DNA of 5,170 nt from Cycloclasticus sp. (GTDB taxonomy: Bacteria > Pseudomonadota > Gammaproteobacteria > Methylococcales > Cycloclasticaceae): contig JAHRWG010000166.1 in NCBI GenBank assembly GCA_019090295.1, forward strand, positions 1-5,170, in the 5' to 3' direction. Positions 1 to 5,170 of the stretch are shown here, one piece after another. Under the pieces are notes generated by a model. That model saw only the letters and a program-made list of their open reading frames with translations. It did not search any database and was not told where the DNA came from. Numbering within the stretch: position 1 is the stretch's first letter; every line of letters begins with the position of its first letter. Position numbers and translations under genes: made by a program.

Positions 1-55
1 ACCGAGATCTACACCCTAGAGTTCGTCGGCAGCGTCAGATGTGTATAAGAGACAG
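1..55 (+). other. Illumina Nextera i5 adapter contamination
   Basis: This is synthetic sequence, not genome. Bases 1-14 (accgagatctacac) are the inner part of the P5 flow-cell primer. Bases 15-22 (cctagagt) sit where the 8-base i5 index belongs and match the index I recall as Nextera S516. Bases 23-36 (tcgtcggcagcgtc) are the read-1 primer part, and bases 37-55 (agatgtgtataagagacag) are the 19-bp Tn5 mosaic end. The order and lengths fit the Nextera design exactly. It means the library was tagmented and the adapter was not trimmed before assembly. True genomic sequence begins at 56, and the contig ends there. Confidence 0.98.
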
Positions 56-1288
56 ATCATATAAAGGGTGAACTTCAAAACCACTTAAGCCGCTAATAGG
101 TGTTTCTGTCCATTGCCAAGCATTACCAATTAAATCGTAAAATTCACCGAATTTAAAGTGATCAACTGGGCAAGCAGACGCCCAATGCTCAAGATTTATA
201 TTGCCAGGAGCTATGTCCCACTCAGGTTGATTAGGGACGGAGTGCGTCGTATGTAAATGCTGCCACTGATCTTCAGTCGGTAAGCGAATGGGTTTTGCTG
301 TTTTCTCGCTAAGCCAATTGCAAAACGCTTTGGCTTCAAGGTAATTAATTTCCACTGGCCAGCTCCAAGGCATTTCTTGTTCGGCCAGCAAGGTGCGTAA
401 AAGATAAGTACCTTCCTTTTTACGCCAAAATAAGGGGTGCTCAGGTTTTATGTATTTAACCCATTGCCAGCCTTCGTCGGTCCAGTACTTGTTTTTATGG
501 TAACCGCCCTCTTGGACAAATACCAAAAACTCAGCATTTGATACGAGGTATTGACTGGCAGAGAATGCCTCAACATCAGATTTTTTCTCACCGTACTCAC
601 AGTCCCACCCAAAGGTGTTGCTGTCACGCTCTTTACCCAATGTGACTTGGCCAGCGGCAACAGGAATGAGCTGATTGACGGGCGCGCTGCCATGGTGTGG
701 GCAAACGGTCCAAGTAGGGTGTGATTGCAAATGCTTTAAAGGCATTTGTCGAATAATAGCCGAGGAGGTTTCTATATGGATACGCTGATGCTCAATGCCC
801 ATTAATATGGGCCAAAACTCGCTGTCCCATGTAATGGGCAAGTTAAGCTCTAGGGTATCAATGAGTGAATTGAGAAGTTCCAACACAGTTTGACGGTATT
901 GGCGGACATCATCGATCTTCGGCCAGTCATAGTTTTTTTCATCCAAATCATCCCAGGACATTTCATCAACACCGATCGCAAAGATTGACTCAAAACGTGG
1001 GTTGACGCGCTGTGATACTAAAGAGGCAAGGCTGAGCTTATTAATAAAAAAAGCAGCTGTATGTCCGTAGTAAAAAACCAAGGGGTGACGAAGCCTCTCT
1101 GCTCGAAGGTAAAAAACATCGTCATGGTTAAGGGTCTGGTATAAATGCTCCTCTAAAAGAAAAGTCTGCTGGAGATAGGCTTTTATCTCTGCTCGTTTTT
1201 GTTCGACTGTTCCCGTGTTGAGCAGGATTGTTCGAGTGACCTCAGTGTCCAACATCTCATCCTTGTTTAGTGCAGCAACCATTATCAT
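56..1288 (-). CDS. ovoA: OvoA, 5-histidylcysteine sulfoxide synthase, 3'-truncated
   Basis: OvoA is a mononuclear non-heme iron enzyme that couples cysteine to histidine with O2 to give 5-histidylcysteine sulfoxide, the first step to ovothiol; it is cytoplasmic. Residues about 20-185 form the DinB-like helical domain. His76 (YYGHT) and the HQRIHIE motif (His167, His171) are the expected three-histidine iron ligands. Residues about 205-411 are the formylglycine-enzyme-type domain, with RLPTEDQW at 335-342 and GNAWQWTETP at 388-397. The family normally continues into a C-terminal SAM-dependent methyltransferase domain of several hundred residues in total, which is absent because the contig ends at base 56. 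Residue Asp411 is the last genuine one; the six residues that follow in the open frame (LSLIHI) and the stop at 35-37 come from the adapter. The start at 1288 is the outermost ATG. A weak GGGA lies 7 bases before a second ATG at 1282 but only 1 base before the first, so initiation may be at 1282. EgtB is the alternative family, but the wording RHPL-FYYGHTA-FFINKL and RFESIFAIGVDEMSWDD fits OvoA. Confidence 0.92.
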
Positions 1289-1345
1289 ATCCCGTGGTAT
1301 TTTTCTCTTAGTGTATACCGACCTTATGCGTAGAAAAAGCCATAC

Positions 1346-1365
1346 ATGGGTATTTTAATGCCCAT
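1346..1365 (-). terminator. Possible weak terminator at the end of the TRAP operon
   Basis: Read on the minus strand, ATGGGCATT and AATACCCAT form a 9-bp inverted repeat with one mismatch around a 2-base centre; realistically this is a 5-bp ATGGG/CCCAT stem with a larger loop. The left arm contains the last codons and stop of the large permease gene. A run of five T follows at 1338-1334, about 7 bases beyond the stem. The stem is short, AT-rich inside, and not directly joined to the T run, so it would be an inefficient terminator at best and transcription may continue into ovoA. Confidence 0.25.
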
Positions 1366-2731
1366 AGATCATTCGGGGTAACCAGGTAGCTAAGTCCGTC
1401 CAGACGGCTAGTAGAGCTAAAAGCCCAAGTTGAATAAGAATAAAAGGTACGACCCCTTTGTATATTTGACTTGTTTTGATGGTGTCTGGTGCAACCCCTC
1501 GCAAATAAAACAGAGCAAAACCAAACGGGGGCGTTAAGAAGGAGGTTTGCAAGTTTAATGCAATCATAATTCCTAGCCAGATAGGGTCAACCCCCATGGT
1601 TAATAAAATAGGCGCAACAATAGGAACAACCACGAAGGTGATTTCAATAAAATCTAAAACAAAGCCAAGCAAAAACATCACTAGCATGACAACTAGCATG
1701 GCCCCAAAAACACCGCCTGGTAAGCCGAGTAAGAGCTCCTCTATAAATGCATCGCCACCAAAGCCACGAAAGACCAATGAAAATAAAGAGGCGCCAATTA
1801 AAATAAAAAACACCATGCTGGTGACGTGGCTGGTTTCGCGCGAAACCTTCTTTAATTGATCTACACTCAATTGTTCATTTAATGCAGCAAGAAAAACAGC
1901 ACCCATTGCACCCACGGATGCGGCTTCTGTTGGGGTGGCTATGCCGGCAATAATAGAGCCGAGCACGGAAATAATTAAAACAAGCGGTGGCAACAAGTCT
2001 TTTATAAGAGCGAGGAGTAAGGGCTGATCATCCTGCTGAACCACAATTGGCGGGCAAGCTTGAGGCTTAAAAAAAGCAACTGCGGTAAGGTATAAAATAT
2101 ACAACATAACAAGCAGTAATCCGGGGAGTAAAGCACCGGCAAATAAGTCGCCAACAGAGACAGTATCGGGTGCGAAAATCCCCATATCAAGTTGCGCTTG
2201 TTGGTAGGCAGAAGAAATAACCTCTCCAAGTAACACCAAAACAATAGAAGGAGGGATGATTTGGCCAAGGGTTCCAGAGGCGCAAATAGTGCCACAGGCC
2301 AGTGCAGGATCGTATTGTCTGTTTAGCATGGTTGGTAGCGACAATAACCCCATGGTAACAACCGTTGCGCCAACAATGCCGGTACTGGCAGCCATTAGCA
2401 TCCCCACTAATACCACTGAAAAACCAAGCCCACCAGGTAGGCGGCCAAATAGTTTTGACATGTTCTCTAGTAGACCAGCTGCAATGTCTGATTTTTCGAG
2501 CATCACCCCCATAAAAATAAACAAGGGGACGGCAATGAGGGTGTCATTTTCAATGATGCCGAATAATCGGTTTGGCAGTGCCTCTAAAAAAGCATAGTCA
2601 AAATAACCGAGGTAATCACCAGCGCACGCAAACGCGAGGGCCGTACCGGCTAAGCTTAGTGCAACAGGGTAGCCCATCAGTAAGACGATAAAAACAGCTG
2701 CAAACATCCATAAGGCGATACTACCGTCCAT
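1355..2731 (-). CDS. TRAP transporter large permease, DctM type
   Basis: This is the large integral membrane subunit of a tripartite ATP-independent periplasmic (TRAP) transporter, which carries the Na+-coupled elevator-type substrate path in the inner membrane. The 458-residue protein is hydrophobic throughout, with about a dozen membrane segments or hairpins. Recognisable family motifs are ASGTLGQIIPPSIVLVL at 151-167, GIATPTEAASVGAMGA at 263-278 and LQTSFLTPPFGFALFYL at 394-410; the two Pro-Pro hairpins mark the inward and outward halves of the repeat. The sequence resembles the FcbT3-like branch (often labelled mannitol/chloroaromatic), but that label does not establish a substrate; relatives work with 2-oxo acids or lactate. 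A loop at about 172-195 accounts for its length above the roughly 425 residues usual for DctM. The start is well supported: AAGGGG lies 5 bases upstream of the ATG, inside the end of the small permease gene, which overlaps by 11 bases. Confidence 0.93.
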   Translation of the reverse strand: MDGSIALWMFAAVFIVLLMGYPVALSLAGTALAFACAGDYLGYFDYAFLEALPNRLFGIIENDTLIAVPLFIFMGVMLEKSDIAAGLLENMSKLFGRLPGGLGFSVVLVGMLMAASTGIVGATVVTMGLLSLPTMLNRQYDPALACGTICASGTLGQIIPPSIVLVLLGEVISSAYQQAQLDMGIFAPDTVSVGDLFAGALLPGLLLVMLYILYLTAVAFFKPQACPPIVVQQDDQPLLLALIKDLLPPLVLIISVLGSIIAGIATPTEAASVGAMGAVFLAALNEQLSVDQLKKVSRETSHVTSMVFFILIGASLFSLVFRGFGGDAFIEELLLGLPGGVFGAMLVVMLVMFLLGFVLDFIEITFVVVPIVAPILLTMGVDPIWLGIMIALNLQTSFLTPPFGFALFYLRGVAPDTIKTSQIYKGVVPFILIQLGLLALLAVWTDLATWLPRMIYGH

Positions 2732-3230
2732 TAGAGCCCCTTAGCACATTAATGGCCTTCATCGATTCAGACAGGCCTTGAAGAAATAGCAGTAGTGCCA
2801 TAAGAGGAATGAGTGATTTTAATAAAAATACACCATCTAAGCCAGCCGCCTCTCGAGACCCTTCGAAATAGGACCAAGAAGTAGCGACGTAATCCCAACT
2901 GACATAAGCAATAAAGCTACAAACAGGGAGCAGCAAGAAGAGGGAACCCAGCAAGTTAACGATAGCTTGGCCTTTTTCTCCCCAGCGTTGGTAAAATATA
3001 TCCACGCGGACATGGCCGTTACTTTTTAATGTATGCGCTAAAGCCAGCATAAAAACTAGCCCATGCATATAGGTGATGGCTTCCTGTAAGGCAATCGATC
3101 CAATGTTAAAACCATAGCGTAAAGCCACAATAGTGAACATGGTAAAAACCATGGCGGCGGTTAACCAAGCGACAACATTAAAAACGGTTTGATTGAGGCT
3201 ATCGATGAGGTTAATTAATTTATTAACCAT
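2721..3230 (-). CDS. TRAP transporter small permease, DctQ type
   Basis: This is the small membrane subunit that packs against the large permease in a TRAP transporter and helps to dock the periplasmic binding protein. The 169-residue length is usual for the family. Four hydrophobic segments are visible at about 14-36, 51-70, 89-111 and 132-152, with the conserved GHVRVDIFY stretch at 72-80 in the loop after segment 2. It resembles the FcbT2-like branch, matching its partner. The gene ends inside the large permease gene (11-base overlap), which implies translational coupling. The start at 3230 is the only in-frame candidate: the upstream frame has no ATG, GTG or TTG before an in-frame TGA. 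It has no clear Shine-Dalgarno sequence, and an inverted repeat covers its first codons. No DctP binding-protein gene precedes it, which is where one is often found; thrB does. Confidence 0.92.
   Translation of the reverse strand: MVNKLINLIDSLNQTVFNVVAWLTAAMVFTMFTIVALRYGFNIGSIALQEAITYMHGLVFMLALAHTLKSNGHVRVDIFYQRWGEKGQAIVNLLGSLFLLLPVCSFIAYVSWDYVATSWSYFEGSREAAGLDGVFLLKSLIPLMALLLFLQGLSESMKAINVLRGSNGR
3209..3228 (-). repeat. Inverted repeat over the start of the small permease gene
   Basis: On the minus strand, GGTTAAT and ATTAACC are perfect 7-bp arms separated by 6 bases (AAATTA). The repeat begins at the G of the ATG start codon of the small permease and covers codons 2-7. As RNA it could form a hairpin across the initiation region, and as DNA it could be a dyad operator. 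Its AT-rich codons (Val-Asn-Lys-Leu-Ile-Asn) could also give such a repeat by chance. The repeat is seen directly; the regulatory role is inference. Confidence 0.4.
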
Positions 3231-3261
3231 GTGTTTGAGGTCGGTCGAGTGTAAAGGTCAT
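3223..3261 (-). CDS. Possible 12-codon leader ORF before the TRAP genes
   Basis: An ATG at 3261 opens a 12-codon frame encoding MTFTLDRPQTHG, whose TAA stop lies just inside the small permease gene, 2 bases after that gene's ATG. Such a stop/start overlap could couple translation of the permease, which lacks its own clear ribosome binding site. Against this, the small frame itself has no Shine-Dalgarno sequence, and an ORF of this size occurs easily by chance. There is no recognisable attenuator run of one amino acid. I list it only as a candidate. Confidence 0.12.
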   Translation of the reverse strand: MTFTLDRPQTHG

Positions 3262-3278
3262 TGCAATGTTGGTGCGGA

Positions 3279-4223
3279 TTAAATAAGTGAGTAATTATCG
3301 GGCTGATTGCGCCTAGCTAATAAGATTCGCTTCATAGCATCTGGGTCTTTTAAGTGCGTCATTTGGCCTTCTTTTGGGAAGTGCACATCACGCAGGCGAG
3401 ATAACCAAAACCTTAATGCAGCCGCTCTGATAACCATCGGCCAGTGTTTAATTTCTTGAGCACTTAATGGTCGAACAGCTTGGTAGGCGTGCATAAAAGC
3501 ATTGAATCTGGCAGGGTCTAGTAAGCCGTCTTCATTAACGCACCAGTCATTGACGGATACGGCAATGTCGTAGAGAAAGTAATCATTGCAGGCATAATAA
3601 AAATCGATAATTCCAGACAGTTCATCGCCTTGAAATAATGCATTATCCTTAAAGAGATCAGCGTGAATAACGCTTTTAGGAATATCTAAAGAGGCATACT
3701 GGGCTTGAAAAGCCAATTCATCATTTATTAGTGTCGCTGAGTCCGAATCCACTAGGGGAATTAGCAGTTCACCAGCCTGTTGGCGCCAAGTGTCACCTCG
3801 ACTATTCTCACGGTAGAGGTCGAGCGATAAGCTGGCCAAATGTAACTGAGCCATTGATTGGCCAATAACAGCGCACTGAGTAGGATTAGGTACGCTTACA
3901 TCGCTGCCCGGCAGCTTTTCAACAAAAGCGGCTGGCTTGCCGTTTAAATTAGATAAGTAACTGCCTTGCCTATTTAAAATGGGTTGGGCGCTGGGCACAC
4001 CGCTATTACAAGCAAATGCCATCACTGTCAGAAAGTAAGGGAGCTCTTCTGCTTTAAGCTCCTCAAATAGTGTCAGAACGTATTCACCATGTGTGGTGGT
4101 TACAAAGTAGTTAGTGTTTTCAATGCCTGAGCTAATCCCTTGGTAAGCGACTAACTCTCCTAGCTGATAACGTTTTAAATGATGAACCAGTTGAGCATGC
4201 TCAACAACTGTATAAACAGACAT
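3279..4223 (-). CDS. thrB: Homoserine kinase (type II, APH-fold)
   Basis: It phosphorylates the hydroxyl of L-homoserine with ATP to give O-phosphohomoserine, the step before threonine synthase; it is cytoplasmic. The 314-residue protein has the aminoglycoside-phosphotransferase fold used by pseudomonads and relatives instead of the GHMP-type ThrB of E. coli. Visible landmarks are GIENTNYF at 33-40 and YVLTLFE at 48-54 in the nucleotide-binding lobe, the catalytic HADLFKDN at 187-194 (Asp189 as base, Asn194 as metal ligand), IIDF with metal-binding Asp207, and the family-specific DIAVSVNDWC at 219-228 and RFWLSRL at 271-277. Length is as expected for the family. It follows the DUF2782 gene by 22 bases, the arrangement I know from Pseudomonas, and is probably co-transcribed with it. 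The ribosome binding site is weak (AGAG, 9 bases before the ATG), so coupling to the upstream gene is likely. The TRAP permease genes start 48 bases downstream. Confidence 0.95.
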   Translation of the reverse strand: MSVYTVVEHAQLVHHLKRYQLGELVAYQGISSGIENTNYFVTTTHGEYVLTLFEELKAEELPYFLTVMAFACNSGVPSAQPILNRQGSYLSNLNGKPAAFVEKLPGSDVSVPNPTQCAVIGQSMAQLHLASLSLDLYRENSRGDTWRQQAGELLIPLVDSDSATLINDELAFQAQYASLDIPKSVIHADLFKDNALFQGDELSGIIDFYYACNDYFLYDIAVSVNDWCVNEDGLLDPARFNAFMHAYQAVRPLSAQEIKHWPMVIRAAALRFWLSRLRDVHFPKEGQMTHLKDPDAMKRILLARRNQPDNYSLI

Positions 4224-4245
4224 ATGATGGTGCTCTAAGTTTTTC

Positions 4246-4587
4246 TTACCAGCTAAAAAGCAGCCATTGTGGAATATTCATGCCTTGTTCAAGATCTGAA
4301 CGCCTTGTTTCTAAATTACCATCGCCATCACTATCGATTATGTAATAGGCAGGCGCGTTATCAGGGGATATTTTTATCATGTAGACATTGCCATTGACAC
4401 TGTATTCGGTCACTGTTTTGATCTTTTTACGAGTAATGGTAATGTCAGGACTAATCGTCTCACCATCAATGATTTGGGCCGGTAGTTCGGGCGGCTCAGG
4501 AATGGCAGCAGGCTGTGAAGTTTCTGCCATGACTGGTGCAGTAGCGAGAAAGAGAAACGCTAGAAAAACAGGTCGTATGCTAGGCAT
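4246..4587 (-). CDS. DUF2782 family periplasmic protein
   Basis: The function is unknown. The 113-residue protein starts with a typical Sec signal peptide: Arg5, a hydrophobic core at about 7-17, and a likely signal-peptidase I site after Val-Met-Ala at 19-21, leaving a small periplasmic domain of about 92 residues. There is no lipobox cysteine. A proline-rich linker (about 26-37) precedes a compact domain containing YSVNGNVYMIKISP (62-75) and YYIIDSDGDGNLETRR (81-96). These match the DUF2782 family, which in pseudomonads sits between polA and thrB. The DSDGDGN stretch at 85-91 looks like a calcium-binding loop (DxDxDG). The start is supported by AAAGGA 6 bases upstream of the ATG. It precedes thrB by 22 bases on the same strand. 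No evidence in the sequence ties a periplasmic protein to threonine synthesis, so the shared operon may only reflect conserved gene order. Confidence 0.88.
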   Translation of the reverse strand: MPSIRPVFLAFLFLATAPVMAETSQPAAIPEPPELPAQIIDGETISPDITITRKKIKTVTEYSVNGNVYMIKISPDNAPAYYIIDSDGDGNLETRRSDLEQGMNIPQWLLFSW

Positions 4588-4593
4588 GAAGAG

Positions 4594-4599
4594 TCCTTT
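4594..4599 (-). promoter_or_regulatory. Ribosome binding site of the DUF2782 gene
   Basis: AAAGGA on the minus strand, with a 6-base spacer to the ATG at 4587. It is the clearest Shine-Dalgarno site in the upstream half of this gene string and fixes the start of the DUF2782 protein so that the signal peptide is complete. Confidence 0.7.
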
Positions 4600-4617
4600 A
4601 AACTAAATAGATAGCCA

Positions 4618-4648
4618 ATTATGACACTAACCACGAGGTTTTGTACAA
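4618..4648 (-). promoter_or_regulatory. Candidate sigma-70 promoter for DUF2782-thrB
   Basis: On the minus strand, CATAAT (4623-4618) matches the -10 consensus at five of six bases and is preceded by TGT, giving an extended -10 (TGnCATAAT). A poor -35 candidate, TTGTAC (4648-4643), lies 19 bases upstream; extended -10 promoters tolerate a weak -35. Transcription would begin about 24 bases before the DUF2782 start codon, leaving room for its ribosome binding site. It lies in the 85-base gap after the LOG gene, where I see no terminator. This is a consensus match only. Confidence 0.35.
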
Positions 4649-4672
4649 CTTGCTGTTTCTTAATCTAACCAT

Positions 4673-5170
4673 TTAAAGGGTTGATAGTATTTCTGCCTCT
4701 TCGGCTGATGGTGCAAAGCCACGTTGCTCATAGAAGTCGAAAATAGCCGCCAATACCTCGTCAGGTGTTTCGCAGAACTGGTACAGATTGGTATGCTCTA
4801 CCGAGAGAGTGCCTTCTGCAACCAATGTGTTTGAAAACCAATCAACTAAGCCTTTCCAGAATGCTTTATTAACGAGAATAATGGGTATTTTTCGAGATTT
4901 ACCTGTCTGAATGAGGGTGAGAATTTCAGCTAATTCATCCAATGTGCCGAACCCCCCAGGCAGCACCACATAGGCTGTTGCATATTTTACAAACATGACC
5001 TTACGTGCAAAAAAGTGGTTAAAGTTTAAGCTGATATCTTGATAGGGGTTAGCGACTTGTTCATGGGGCAGTTGGATATTGAGACCAACGCTGGCTGATG
5101 AGCCTTGGTGCGCCCCCTTGTTGGCTGCTTCCATAATACCTGGGCCGCCACCGCTTAAAATTGAAAAGCC
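4673..5170 (-). CDS. LOG-family phosphoribohydrolase, 5' end beyond window
   Basis: It belongs to the LOG / TIGR00730 Rossmann-fold family. Characterised members cleave nucleoside 5'-monophosphates (cytokinin riboside monophosphate or ordinary AMP/purine nucleotides) into free base and ribose 5-phosphate. The reading frame is open to the window edge; 165 residues plus the stop are visible and the N-terminal part is missing. The visible part starts GFSILSGGGPGIMEAANKGA, the phosphate-binding loop, and continues with FARKVMF (Arg and Lys at visible residues 56-57) and PGGFGTLDE (visible 71-79), which carries the catalytic glutamate. An ATG at 5134 falls inside the GGPGIME motif and cannot be the true start. 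The KGAHQGSSASVGLNIQLP segment and the C-terminal tail ending EEAEILSTL suggest one of the longer family members (over 200 residues) and not the shortest LOGs. The label 'lysine decarboxylase' sometimes used for this family is a misnomer. Substrate cannot be decided from the sequence. Confidence 0.92.
   Translation of the reverse strand, partial: GFSILSGGGPGIMEAANKGAHQGSSASVGLNIQLPHEQVANPYQDISLNFNHFFARKVMFVKYATAYVVLPGGFGTLDELAEILTLIQTGKSRKIPIILVNKAFWKGLVDWFSNTLVAEGTLSVEHTNLYQFCETPDEVLAAIFDFYEQRGFAPSAEEAEILSTL

Noticed and set aside
37..55. Tn5 mosaic end as evidence of a natural transposon
   Set aside because: It is preceded by sequencing index and flow-cell primer bases, so it comes from library tagmentation and is not a mobile element in the genome.
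448..693. Minus-strand 81-codon open frame inside ovoA
   Set aside because: It lies wholly within the well-supported OvoA coding region in another frame, and its product resembles nothing I know.
1312..1317. TATACA on the minus strand as a -10 box for ovoA
   Set aside because: No -35 with any useful match is found at 16-18 bases, and there is no TGn extension; too weak to annotate as a promoter.
1596..1859. Plus-strand 87-codon open frame antisense to the large permease
   Set aside because: Its Lys/Thr/Ser-rich product is what the complement of a hydrophobic membrane-protein gene gives; it is a shadow frame.
2002..2597. Two further open frames (minus 2002-2295, plus 2256-2597) inside the large permease
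   Set aside because: Both are shadows of the DctM frame, with no independent start signals or recognisable domains.
4388..4606. Plus-strand 72-codon frame opposite the DUF2782 gene
   Set aside because: It is antisense to a gene with a clear signal peptide and ribosome binding site, and has no recognisable product.
5132..5134. ATG at 5134 as the start of the LOG protein
   Set aside because: It falls within the conserved GGGPGIMEA motif and the frame stays open to the window edge, so the gene is simply cut by the window.

Overview
The window reads as one end of an assembled contig from a gammaproteobacterium, probably marine or aquatic. The lineage is inferred from three things: a Pseudomonas-type homoserine kinase preceded by a DUF2782 periplasmic protein, an OvoA-type ovothiol enzyme, and a TRAP transporter. 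Base composition looks moderate by eye. Species cannot be named from the sequence alone.

Bases 1-55 are not genomic. They are an Illumina Nextera i5 adapter (partial P5, 8-base index, read-1 primer and the 19-bp Tn5 mosaic end) left on the contig end. Genomic sequence starts at 56. All six genes lie on the minus strand, so they are read from high to low coordinates: a LOG-family phosphoribohydrolase (5' end cut by the window edge), a DUF2782 periplasmic protein, homoserine kinase thrB, TRAP small permease (DctQ type), TRAP large permease (DctM type), and ovoA, whose 3' part is lost at the contig end. Spacings are tight: 85, 22, 48, -11 and 66 bases. No stretch above 300 bases lacks a gene.

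DUF2782 and thrB look like one transcription unit, with a plausible extended -10 promoter and a good ribosome binding site in front of DUF2782. The two TRAP permease genes overlap by 11 bases and must be co-translated. No substrate-binding (DctP) gene lies on either side, so the transporter is an orphan QM pair within this window. OvoA would start ovothiol synthesis by oxidative coupling of histidine and cysteine. Nothing in the sequence proves that it is functionally linked to the transporter.

I found no convincing new biological system here. The most useful points are the adapter artefact, which creates a false OvoA C-terminus (LSLIHI), the missing DctP partner, and an inverted repeat sitting directly on the translation start of the TRAP small permease.
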